The notes beneath the pieces are model-generated. The model worked only from the letters and a program-made list of their open reading frames with translations. It made no database searches and was not told where the DNA came from. Position numbers and translations under genes: made by a program. A stretch of DNA of 64,000 nucleotides from Thelonectria olida (taxonomy: Eukaryota; Ascomycota; Sordariomycetes; Hypocreales; Nectriaceae): positions 2,294,001-2,358,000 of the forward strand of contig JAGPYM010000004.1 of assembly GCA_020736575.1 (NCBI GenBank). The letters are read 5' to 3'. Below, one piece after another: positions 36,932 through 47,813 of this stretch (positions are counted from its first letter, which is position 1; each line of letters opens with the position of its first letter).

Positions 36932-38919
36932 ATGGAAACCAGTACCGTCGCTGCTCCTTACATCTCCGGCCAGCCCGGCAGAGCCTCCCATTCCCACCTC
37001 GCGATTCCAGGGTCCAGCGACCACACCGGAATGATGAACCAGTTTCAGGGAATGTCCCTCAGTGGTGTGAACATGCCCAATGGCCCCGCCCCCCTTCCGA
37101 TCGGCCCCTCGTACATGGTCGGCCCCGACGGCCAGTTAGTTCTCGCCTCTGTTTCCGGTTCTCAGTCTGTGGGAATGGCCCATACCACCGAGAATGGCTA
37201 CGGAGCCTTTTCTCTCAACAGCAGCTATGGAAACCCATATCTTGGTTTGCCCATGCCTATCATGCCCTTTACTCCCGGCCGATCCAACGTTTCCCACCCC
37301 CGTATCGATCGTGGCCACTCGGAAGTTCCTGGCCTCGAGAATCGTCGCGGCTCGTACTCGACTACGGAGTCAACCCCCGCCACTCCCTTCTACACTGGCA
37401 TCTCGCACCGAGAGAATGGCCCTCGTGTCGCGAACCTTGACCGATCTGCCTACACGACCCCTTCTCCTCAGCAGATGGGCATGGCCAATCTTCATGTCGA
37501 CGCACCAGCTAAGCCAGCTTTGCCCACCATCTCGGACCACGCTCTGGAATCACTTCTCCAGCAGAACCCGGCCATCCCCAAGGCTGTTCCCGCCGTCTTC
37601 ACGCCTCCCGGACAAATGAAGACTCTTGAGCAGAGCCTCGAGAACCGCATCCCCGGGAATCGCAATGTCTACATTCGTGGTCTCCACCCAACAACTGACG
37701 ATGAGCTCTTGTACCAGTTTGCTTGCCGCTTTGGTGCTGTCGAGACCTCAAAGGCCATCATCGACACTGGCACTGGAGCATGCAAGGGGTACTGCTGATT
37801 TCTGAACTTAGTGCATCATGATTCACTGACAGTTATCTAGTTTTGGGTTCTCCAAGTTTTACGACGTTGCTGATTCGGAGATGTGTATCCGTGGCTTCTA
37901 TCGTCTTGGTTACGAGGTCGGCTTTGCCCGAGTGAGTAGCATTCCTCCTTTGTGAATGAAGGTGATAATCTGACCAGGTCTAAAGGAGTCCTTCAACTCT
38001 CGCCTCAAGGCTGAAGGGGACGAAATGTCAACCAATCTCTACATTTCCAACTTGCCCAAGACCCTCACTGAAGTTGTCAGTCTTCCCAAACGCTAGGTCT
38101 GATGTCTTTGTACTAATTGTTCGCAGGAACTTGGCACCATCTTTTTAGGCTACACTATCGTGTCCAGCAAGATTCTTCGGGACAGCATGGGGAACAGCCG
38201 GGGTGTTGGGTTTGCTCGGTATGTACAGAATCTCTTATCACGATGAAAGTAGCATGGCTAACCTCTCCACAGTTTCGAGAATCGCGATGTTTGTGATGAT
38301 ATTATTCGAAAGTTTAACGGTGTTGGTATTGGTGAAGAGGGACTTCTCATGAACATTCGATATGCCGACACTCCCGCTCAGAAGGAACTGAAGCGTGTCA
38401 CTGCAGAGCGTCGACAATTCCGTACCAATGAGTACAACATCGGCGCTTACGGCACCCCTCTTGTCGGGCTGAACCCAACCTTGTACGGGTCACAGCCTCA
38501 GCCGTGGAGACGCTCCGTGCAGGCTACCGTCAGCCGCGGGTATGCCAACACAAAGCGTCTTCAACGAAGCATTTGTTAATGTTGCTGCAGCGTCACCCCG
38601 GTCGCCCCTTCGACTACGGCCTCCAGCGCCCTGACTCCCACTACTGAGACCTCCCCATCTTCTGAAGGAGGCAACGGAACCAAGTCCTCGGGTTCCCAGA
38701 GAGGTTCTTACCAGTATGGTTTGTGGCATCGGTCTGGGAGGCGTTTCTAATCTCTCGAGTAGGACGGCCACGAGTTCGAGTGCGGACGAAGCGACTACGA
38801 AGCCTACATCATCCGAAGGTGACGACAGCATGACCGCCCATGTTGATACGACCGTCGATTGCGCTTCTCTCGACTCGTCCCCGTCCGTCAAGAAGGAGGT
38901 TTCGGTGAAGAAGGATTGA
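36932..38919 (+). CDS. Two-RRM RNA-binding protein, RBMS/MSSP-like
   Basis: Seven exons in my model: 36932-37788, 37841-37931, 37986-38075, 38127-38218, 38273-38539, 38591-38713, 38763-38919; 558 residues. The first 240 residues are Ser/Pro/Gly-rich and low-complexity. RRM1 spans about 244-316 (RNP2-like VYIRGL; RNP1-like KGFGFSKF created by splicing). RRM2 spans about 332-408 (LYISNL; SRGVGFARF). The tandem and the wording NLYISNLP and KILRDSMGNSRGVGFAR match the RBMS/MSSP single-strand nucleic-acid-binding family. The partner RNA is unknown. The last intron (donor GTATGG at 38714) is inferred because the downstream frame is coding-like and in phase; if it is retained, the protein stops at 38750 (518 residues). 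The acceptor is doubled: GAG at 38759 or TAG at 38762. Confidence 0.85.
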
Positions 38920-39346
38920 TTTCGCCGATATTGGCAGTTGACAGGAAGAAATGGACCGACGGTGGTGCACATTCCATCAATTTTCCTCGCTCGTTTTATC
39001 AGGGTCCATGGACCCCCTTAATCACTATGCCGGGGCAGTTTTGTGCAATCGCGAAACATGATATGGCCTGAGAGGGTTGGTCGACGGATGGTATGCTAGT
39101 TTCTATTTATGAGAGCTTGTACTCTAGATTTTAGCAAGAACCGTCGAGAAACGTGTACAATGCCGAGGTTGGGCTGAAGAAAATACACACTCATGTCTTT
39201 AATGATCATGTCCTTCGAGCATCTGGTGAAGTGTGATATGGTAAACAAGAATTGCTAAAAGTTTACAGCAACGACGTTGTAGGCAATTGAATGAGAAGCG
39301 GAGTTTTGTCAACTCCTTAGGGACCATGGGTATCATTATATGTGTC
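38920..39346. other. Convergent 3' regions of the RRM gene and RIO2
   Basis: About 430 bp between two converging stop codons. No open frame with family signal. It probably holds both 3' untranslated regions. Confidence 0.6.
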
Positions 39347-40606
39347 TCAAATGGTTAGCTTTGACATCGATTCATCAACCGGAACTTCTACGTCGCGAGC
39401 ATCATCGCCAAGGAGACCCCTAGATGCGTTTTCTTCAGCTTCGTCCTCCTCCTCTTCGCTTTCGTCATCCTCCTCCTCGTCGTCGTCGTCCTCGTCATCC
39501 TCCCCTTCCAGTCCTTTTGACTGTTCCTTCTCCTTGATTGCAGCCTCCAAATCCTTCAGCATTTTCTTAGTAAAGCCAGATGCTTCAACCGTCGCATCTA
39601 ACCTCTTGGCGCCGTCTTTACCCATGCTCTTCTTGGCGGTCTTGTAAAAGGGGCCTGGTTCCGTGGTGACGAAATGGAACCGTCTCTCGAAGAAGCGCTT
39701 TATACAGTTGACATCCCGGTCAAAATACATTTCCGCATTTTGGTGTTCCATCGACACCATTTGGGGGAAATCAATAACGATTGGCTCCAAAGTGATGGTC
39801 TCTTGGCCATCCTCCGACGTCGACTTATTCTCCTTGACTAGAATATTGAATTCGTTGAAATCACCGTGAATCAGCCCGTGCTTGGCAAGCTGAAGAATAA
39901 GGCCAATCAAGTCTGCGTAGAGGGATGCTGGATCGGGAACATCGTAGATTTGTCGGAGAGGGAATGCATCAATGAGGCTCATGACGATGGTATGCCGGGA
40001 TTGCCCCAGAGGCTCTGGAACGGGAATGCCTTCTTCGCGAAGAGCTTTCATGAAGGCAAACTCCTTCATGGCGGCTAGTCTGGACAGATACATCCAGGAT
40101 CCCGAAGCTCGGTTCTTGAGGTAGTCTCGGTTCGACTTGACGGTTCGGAAAGAGATTCGGCCCAATCTGTGGATCTTCAACACCCGCTGAGTGCCTGAAT
40201 GGTCCGCGACGACCATGATATCGCTCTCCTTGCCCACTCCAATTCGGTTTCCAACGCTGTAGACGATCTTTTTTTGCGCGTGAGTGTGAAGTGCTAGGTA
40301 GTCGAGACCTCCGTAGGTTAGGCGGTAGCCATCGTACTTGGCCTCCTTGACGCGGGCGATTAGGCCGACTTTGGCGAGGGCAGAAATGCTCTTGTGGACA
40401 CCGCTGGCACCTCCTCGAAGGCGCGAGATCTTTTCAATCAATGACGTTGGGACGAGTTCGTGGTTTTTGCTCCCCATCTCAACCTGGAATTCGTGTGTTA
40501 GAGCTTGTGTGTGGAAACCTTGATGGGTAGTGGGTGGACGTACAGCTGCCAGGACTCGCCAGTCCTCAGCTACGAGGTAGCGCATTGCCTTGGTGTCCAA
40601 CTTCAT
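39347..40606 (-). CDS. RIO2: RIO2 serine kinase, 40S ribosome maturation
   Basis: Atypical kinase/ATPase needed for late cytoplasmic maturation of the 40S subunit. Exons 40606-40544 and 40483-39347 flank a 60-bp intron (donor GTACGT, acceptor TTCCAG) and give 399 residues, the usual size. The splice removes 20 in-frame codons and restores the conserved join WRVLAA|VEMGSKNHE. The N-terminal winged helix spans about 8-85, unique to RIO2. The P-loop equivalent is GVGKESDI, the catalytic loop HGDFNEFNIL at about 225, and the metal loop IDFPQM at about 258. The C-terminal 60 residues hold a long Asp/Glu run that mirrors a CTC/TCC repeat on the + strand. Divergent from RPN1 across 510 bp. Confidence 0.97.
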   Translation of the reverse strand: MKLDTKAMRYLVAEDWRVLAAVRPPTTHQGFHTQALTHEFQVEMGSKNHELVPTSLIEKISRLRGGASGVHKSISALAKVGLIARVKEAKYDGYRLTYGGLDYLALHTHAQKKIVYSVGNRIGVGKESDIMVVADHSGTQRVLKIHRLGRISFRTVKSNRDYLKNRASGSWMYLSRLAAMKEFAFMKALREEGIPVPEPLGQSRHTIVMSLIDAFPLRQIYDVPDPASLYADLIGLILQLAKHGLIHGDFNEFNILVKENKSTSEDGQETITLEPIVIDFPQMVSMEHQNAEMYFDRDVNCIKRFFERRFHFVTTEPGPFYKTAKKSMGKDGAKRLDATVEASGFTKKMLKDLEAAIKEKEQSKGLEGEDDEDDDDEEEDDESEEEEDEAEENASRGLLGDDARDVEVPVDESMSKLTI

Positions 40607-41116
40607 GATGGGTAGGAGGTCCTCGGGCTGGAAAATACAATTTTGGAAGAAAGATGTTTGATGACTGCGTGTTCAACCTATCTTGTTCATCAAGCCGCGG
40701 GGTGATTCTTGCCTTCTCGTCGCATGGTGGGGTTATCCCAGAAATTTTGATGATAAGATCTAATCGACGATAAGAAATCTTATCGGCGCAACCGGAGGAT
40801 TCCCGGGCCACAGGAGCGCGTTGAACAGTCACGTGATAGCGAGGCTGGAAGGTGGGACCCATTGCAGGCGGCAGCGCCTGGCGTAACCAAGCTAGCTACC
40901 TGGGTACAGCACAGCACCTCGAGCTTTACCAAGCGGCTCCATCACCTTCCATCAACAGCGACGAATACCCACGACTACACCAAAACCACGACATCACTAT
41001 CTGAGAACATCAATCATCATCGACTGGGAGCCCTCCTAATCACAACTCATCGCCTTTTCTTTCCTTCAATCTCTTGTGTGGAGCTGTCAATAGGCGCCTA
41101 AGCCGTCGACTTCAAC
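40607..41116. promoter_or_regulatory. Bidirectional promoter region of RIO2 and RPN1
   Basis: The two ATGs face away from each other 510 bp apart, with no other frame between. Both genes serve large-complex assembly (40S and 19S), so shared control is attractive, but only the geometry is seen. Confidence 0.5.
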
Positions 41117-43986
41117 ATGGCTCAGGACAGCGAAGTGCCCAAGGCCGCCGACAAGGGCAAGGGAAAGGCCGTGGATGATGCGAAGAAGGAGAAGTCTTTG
41201 GCCAATGGAAAGAAGGAGGATGACAAGGTTGAGAGTATGGGGATTCTTCCTTGCACAAGATGCGACATGGGACTGACAGTTGCATAGCTGAGGAGGAGCT
41301 CAACGAGGAGGACCAGCAACTCAAGAATGAGCTCGATATGATGGTAGAGCGGTTGACAGTGAGTAGTCCCGGCCGCTAAATCACACCGCGCCTGCATCGA
41401 TGTCTAACCGCCCGCTAGGAGGACAACAAAGACCTTTACAAACCCGCCCTCGAAGCCATGAAGACTGCCATCAAGACGTCGACATCATCCATGACCGCAG
41501 TACCAAAGCCATTGAAGTTTCTCCGACCACATTACGAAACACTAACCAAGCTGTACGAGGAGTGGCCGGAAAGCGGCGACAAGACCTCACTGGCGGATGT
41601 CCTCTCCGTGATTGGCATGACATTTTCGGACGAGGACCGCCAAGACACACTCAAGTATCGACTTCTAGCACCGACTTCTGATATTGGTTCATGGGGACAC
41701 GAGTACGTCCGACACCTGGCCCTTGAGATCGGTGAGGTTTATGGCAAGCGAATCACGACGGACGAGCCTACTAAGGATCTGGTTGATCTCGCCCTGGTCT
41801 TGATTCCCCAGTTCCTCAAGAGCAACGCCGAAGCCGACGCAGTGGATCTGATGAGTGAGCTCGAGATCATCGATCAAATTACGAATTTCGTCGACGAGAA
41901 CACCTATGCAAGAGTGTGTCTCTACATGGGTAGCATGATCAACCTCCTCACGTATCCTGACAACGAGCTCTTCCTTAAGACGGCCCACGATATCTATATG
42001 AAGTACAAGCAGTTTGCCCAGGCCATGGTCCTAGCGATTCGGCTCCATGATGTATACTTGATTAGATCAGACTTCGAGAGGGCTGAGGATCCTGCCCTGA
42101 AGAAGCAGCTGGCTTTCTTGATCGCTCGCTCAGGGATAGTCTTGCCGATGGAACCTGACACGGACGAGGACTTGGTGCTTCAAGAGTGCCTATCAAGTCT
42201 CAAGTTGTCTGAACATTTCAAAGCACTCGGCAAGGAGCTCAACATCCTCGACCCCAAGACCACAGAGGATATCTACAAGAGCCACCTCGAGAGCAGTCGC
42301 GTTGCTGGCATGACTAATTTGGATTCTGCGAGACATAACCTGGCAGCCGCCTTCGTCAACGCTTTCGTCAATGCTGGATTTGGAAACGACAAGATGATGT
42401 TGGTGGATGGTGAAAAAGAAACCTGGGTGTGGAAGACAAAGAATGACGGCATGATGTCCACTGTCGCCTCGCTGGGAACACTGGTGCTCTGGGATGTTGA
42501 GAGTGGTCTTGACAAGATCGATCGATACACATATTCCTCAGAGCCCGAGATCACAGCCGGAGCTATGCTCGCTATTGGTGTGATGAACTCCGGAGTGAGG
42601 ATCGACTCAGATCCGGCTCTTGCTCTACTGGGCGACAGTGACAAACTGAATCACAGCAACCCACTCATCCGAACAGCTTGCATCATGGGCCTAGGTCTAG
42701 CCTATGCTGGCTCCAACAAAGATGAGATCCTTGAACTTCTCATCCCCTTCATCTCGGATTCTACCGAGGACATGCAAGTCTCAGCTATGGCAGCTTTGGC
42801 CTGTGGCCTCGTGTTTGTTGGCTCGTCTAACTCTGACGTGAGTCAGGCTATCGTCACTACTCTAATGGACGAGGACAGGAAGAACCAATTGACGGACAAG
42901 TGGACTCGGTTCTTGGCTCTGGGTCTTGGTCTCCTTTTCTTCGGAAGGCAAGAGGAGGTTGATGTCATTCTCGAGACTCTTAAGGCTATTGACCACCCTA
43001 TGTCGAATGCTACTGCTGTGCTCGCTGAGATTTGTGCTTGGGCCGGCACTGGTGCGGTGCTGAAGATCCAGGAGCTTCTGCATATTTGCAATGAGCATAA
43101 GGAAGAGTCGGATGAGAAGAAGGGTGATGAGCTGCTTCAAGCTTATGCGGTCATAGGCATCGCTTTGGTGGCTATGGGTGAGGATGTCGGGCAAGAGATG
43201 GTCTTGCGACAATTCGGTCACCTCATGCACTACGGAGAGGCGAACATCCGAAAAGCTGTGCCTCTAGCAATGGGTCTCATCAGCCCGAGCAATCCTCAGA
43301 TGAAGGTTTACGACACGCTCTCAAGATACAGTCACGACACTGACCCCGAGGTCGCCATCAACGCCATCTTCGCCATGGGTCTGCTAGGAGCTGGCACCAA
43401 CAACGCCCGCCTAGCCCAGCTGCTTCGACAGCTTGCCAGTTACTACCACCGCGATCAGGAGGCCCTATTTATGGTCCGCATTGCTCAGGGTCTCCTCCAC
43501 ATGGGCAAGGGTACCCTTTCCCTCAGCCCCTTCCACACCGACCGCCAGGTCCTATCCCGCGTCTCGGCAGCCGGTCTCCTTGCCACCCTTGTTGCTCTGA
43601 TTGAGCCCAAGGAGTTTGTCACCGAAAAATCGCACTACCTCCTCTACTTCCTCGTCACGGCCATGCACCCCCGTTTCCTTGTTACTCTTGACGAGAACTT
43701 GCAGCCCTTGAAGGTTAACGTCCGCGTTGGTCAGGCCGTCGATGTCGTTGGTCAGGCTGGTCGGCCCAAGACCATCACAGGCTGGCAGACTCAAAGCACT
43801 CCTGTCGTTCTCGCTTACGGAGACCGTGCCGAGCTTGAGGATGAAGAGTACATCAGCTTAAACAGCACTTTGGAGGGCTTGGTGATTTTGCGAAAGGTAA
43901 GCCAACTCTCGATTTCGTGAGATTGCCTCATGTTTAACAACGACTAATCATCTTCATAGAACCCAGAGTGGGAGGACGAGAAATAG
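41117..43986 (+). CDS. RPN1: 26S proteasome regulatory subunit RPN1
   Basis: Largest-class non-ATPase subunit of the 19S base; it docks ubiquitin receptors, UBL shuttles and the deubiquitinase Ubp6. Exons 41117-41234, 41288-41358, 41419-43896 and 43960-43986 (introns 53, 60, 63 bp; donors GTATGG, GTGAGT, GTAAGC) give 897 residues, normal for fungi. The N-terminus is Lys/Asp-rich and flexible. The large third exon carries the helical solenoid with proteasome/cyclosome repeats, visible as repeated small-residue helices such as AMLAIGVMNSG, ACIMGLGLAYAGSN and AAGLLATLVAL. The C-terminus is completed by a nine-codon last exon (NPEWEDEK). Without that exon the frame would read a few unrelated residues and stop at 43920. 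The gene converges with the OPT gene. Confidence 0.97.
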
Positions 43987-44407
43987 ACGAATGAACGGGG
44001 GGCCAGTGCTGAGATTTGACCTGGGACAAAGAGGTCACAGAAACCTCGTTACACTGTATAGTAATCACTTGAAAATACCTTCATGGATGAACTAAAAGTG
44101 CGTTGATAGACGCGGTCAAAAATCAATTGCATTTCGTATCTTCCACCCAAGAGCCCATTTCCTATTGAGATAAACTAGCGCCAGTGCCATCCCCAGCCAA
44201 TTCATGTGTGAACATTGCTAAGGGGGAGGATTCCTATAAAACCACGCCCTGTAAACCAATTCTCATAAACCATGCAGTTGAAGTCTATTTCGTAAGGCAA
44301 TATTTCCCAAGTATCCCGGCTAATTCTATAATGCTGTTGCTTCCTTTCCCAATAGTGAATACCCAAAATGAAAAACCAAATGTTCCCCCAAAACGAAATC
44401 AAAAGAA
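43987..44407. other. Convergent 3' regions of RPN1 and the OPT gene
   Basis: About 420 bp, AT-rich in parts (44270-44400), with no gene. Likely both 3' untranslated regions. Confidence 0.6.
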
Positions 44408-47400
44408 TCACCACTTGTCGGGACCGAAGTGCTCGCCTTCGGAAACAGTGTTGTAGGCACAAGCCTGCCAGTCACAGCCCTGCTTATAGACTTCAGTACC
44501 CCACCACTTGAAGCCCTCCATCCAGCCGGGGTAGATAAACCCGAAGAAGACTACGACGATGCCGAACGCGAGGCCGGAGTCGAGGGCGGCGCTCAGAGTC
44601 ATAGTATACTTGCTCCACCAGGCACTGTGACGGTTCTTGATGAGGTAGTTAAAGACGTAGCAAACGAGGACCCAGACGGAAAAGTTGAGTCCGGTAGCCG
44701 GGGGGATCCAGGACATGGCGCCGAAAATAACGGGCAGGTTGACCTTGCGGAGGATGCTGCTGTGGTGACGGCGGCTGTGGAGCCAAAGGGGGATGGGCAG
44801 GAACGCTCCCAAGGGGAAGAACCAGACAAGGGAGCGGTAGATGGCCTTGGGGCCGAAGAATTCGTGAGGGCCGACGACACCCCAGAGGATGGATCCGTTA
44901 AAGTGGACGCGAGCGATGGGGCAGGTGAAGCCATTCACGGCCTCCGACGTGCAGAGCCCCTTGACGTTGACGAACATCCAGTTCAAGACACCAATCTGGG
45001 TAAGAGACGAGACGAGAGTGGCGACAATCTGGACTGCGAAGAGAATGCGAGGGGGGATCTTCATGTAGTGGCCAAGTTTGAGGTCAGCGGCAAACTTGAT
45101 GCCCTGTGCCGACGAAATATAGCCATACGTGACAAAAACCATGTTGGCAATGGGGCGACCGGGGAAGACTACGCCGCAGATGAGCTGACAGATGAGGTAA
45201 ATGCTGCTGTGCTGGTTTGTCACGGCCATAATGATGCCGTTGGGAATGAAGAAGAGGGCCCCAATCGCAAGAGCGAGCAGGAGGCCGTACCAAGGTAAGT
45301 GAACGGGGTAACTAAGGCAGGACTGTTAATGGGGCTCAATGCGAACAGAGATTGATAAGGAACAACTCACTATTCAACCACGAAGATGCCAATGGCAGTC
45401 ATGCTCACAAACGTGATCAAATACCAGCTAAGGGGAGCATCCTCGTACCGCTTCATCAGGCGGCTGTGGATATCTTCGTGACTAATTAATCCTTCGACGT
45501 TGGGTGTAGAGGATGACATCCGCGCGTAGTCGTCATCCGTCGATTGCCGTGAAGGGGGCGCTCCTGAACCACCTGACACTGGCTGATACGCTGGCTGTCC
45601 ACTTCCATCTTCGCGAGCTTCCGCGAGAGCTTTCTTCCAGGTCCTCCAAATGTCCTTGCCATGCCAACAGGCCGTATGTGTTAACAGTGCAGCTAGACCC
45701 GCAAACTGTACACCATAGCTGAGAACATATGTAATCGGGAGGAAGACTCTACTGTAGCTCTGGTATGCTTCTCTATCGAAGAGGAAATCGGATGTGAGAA
45801 TCCTGCTCACGTTGTACACACTTCCCGTGTTGTCGAAGACAGCGGCCGAGAGGATCGGCATGTATGAGGCGAAGAGAACGTTGGTGTAGTAGAGGATCGG
45901 AGCAATAATCCACATCACAACTGCCAGCCCTCCGATAACGTTCATGGCAGCCCAAAACGGTACGAGCAAGGGGGATCCAACATATGTGATTTGGGCCCAG
46001 TCAAAGGTCAAAGGAAATAGACCGAGACCTGAGGACACACCAAACAGATTTGCAATAACAACGCTCTTGGGGGCGAACCAAGTGATGGCGTTGAAGTAGC
46101 TCAGAGCAGGCATGAGCAAGCCTGGAAGAAAGTAGAACAGGAAAGACACGGTGAAGACGATGTAGAAGAACTTCCACCTGCTAATGGTCCATCCTCCGGC
46201 AGGCTTGTTCTCTTGCTTATGGAGAGTCGAGAACATCGCCGCCGACATTAGAGTCCCAGGCCATATCATGCCGCTCGGTCGAACTAGAAACCGTCGTGTT
46301 AAGCCTGCGAAGCCATATCCTAGGATCTGCGTCGAGATGGTTAGGAGGAGCTGATACATGATCGGAGCATCCTGGTTGTAAAACCGGGTTTGCTCGACAA
46401 TTACGTCTGTCGCAAATGCAAATCCGAACGCAACGTTGCTGCTGACATACACGCAAGTATGCTCCTTTTCATTCCACCGGCCCTGGGCTAACCATAGTCG
46501 CCAGGAAGCAAGCTTGCCGTACTTGCTGGGAATCGAGGCGTCCTTGAAGATGGAGGGCGTCCGCACGCCGTCAACGAAGGTCTCTTCAGGATCATATTTC
46601 CCCTTTAATATGTAATCCCAAAGATGGCCGAGGGGTGGACGAGGAGTAAAGCAATAACGGGAGTAATAGCAACGCTAGGGTATCTCAAGGAGAAAAACAG
46701 GTTGGTCGAAGATCCAAGGATGGCGAAAAGAACGGAGAGGCACCACATGCGAGGGGTGTTTATAGAGAGGGTAAGGTCGTCGGTAGGGGGAACGGAGGCA
46801 CGAACAGCTTCGTGGGGTGAGTTCTCTACGGCCTCAACTTCAGGGCCGGTCGTCGAGACGTCGTCGTGGTCATCGTCCAGAAAAGGTTCATTTTCTGATA
46901 CATCGTCCTTGACACTTTCTTCAAAGACCCCACTAGCATGTGTAGGTTCGGATAAACCGAGACGACTTTCAAGACCGGGGACAAGCACGGCACCATTGAC
47001 ATCTTCAGATAACTTCGAGGAGTGCTTCGAGACTGTACTGCGACGAGAAACCCCACTGCGCATCGTCTCGGAAACGTGCCGTAGCTGGTGAGAGTTTGGC
47101 CCTCGGCAGTCGCTGCCGGCAGGGGAGTTATTGCGACTGGGCGTCAGCGAGACGGTGCCATATTCCGGGCGAGAGGCGGGTGAGCGCAGAAAGGGCGTCG
47201 TTTTGGATGCCATGTCTGGGACGCCTTTTGGGGGAGGCGTTGAAGGAGCGGCGGGGAGCGAAGCATCTATGGCTTGGCCGTCGTCAAGGGAGAGTTTGGT
47301 CGCAATCGAAGGCTCGGCAGCGGCCTCGTTCTCGGGCTTAGGAGTAGGGCCGTGGGTAGTCGTGAGAGGCTGAACAGCGGACGAGGATGGTGTAGCATGA

Positions 47401-47813
47401 TGGTCAAGGGCGAGAGCGAGCGAGGAAGTCAGGGCAGCGGCGTGGGATGCAACAGCACTTATCAGATCTGGATCGCCAGAGTCCGGATCCTGATACGGCA
47501 ACACATGGCCTTGACCCAGGCTCGGGTTGGGCGGGATGGACGCCCAGGCGTGGGAAACTGAGACAGAGGCTGTGGATCGGGCAGTGGAGGAAGAGTTGGA
47601 AGTCGACGTGGATTGGGATGCTAGGGGCTGAAGAGGGACAGCGTGGTGCAGCTGCACATGGGAGTCATCCACAGGAGCATCCGCATCCACAGCGGCATCC
47701 ACAACCCTGTCGAGGAGCGAAGAAGAAGCTGAGGGTCTTCGGTGGATGCTCCTCCCTCTTGCGCTGGTATTTGTGCCCTCGTTGGTGCCGGACGAGGTGG
47801 TGTGTCGTCCCAT
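44408..47813 (-). CDS. Oligopeptide transporter (OPT/ISP4 family) with a one-base frame break
   Basis: Proton-coupled importer of small peptides or related solutes at the plasma membrane or vacuole; substrate unknown. ATG at 47813 (an upstream frame extension uses only a TTG). Residues 1 to about 350 are a Ser/Thr/Pro-rich cytosolic tail. Membrane segments begin at about 358 (WCLSVLFAILGSS) and continue to the end. The frame breaks at 46632-46635. There a run of four C on the coding strand reads VHPSAIFG and stops at 46605, while the next frame reads PLGHLWDYILKGKYDPEE without pause and fits the family. One missing base explains it. The later intron at 45370-45312 (GTGAGT; TTAG) rejoins in phase as VVEY|YPVHLPWYG. 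With the base restored in count, the product is 1115 residues; as written it is 402. Either an assembly indel or a true lesion. Confidence 0.88.

Noticed and set aside
36604..37440. 278-codon + strand frame overlapping the RRM gene
   Set aside because: It is a shadow of the RRM gene's first exon in another frame.
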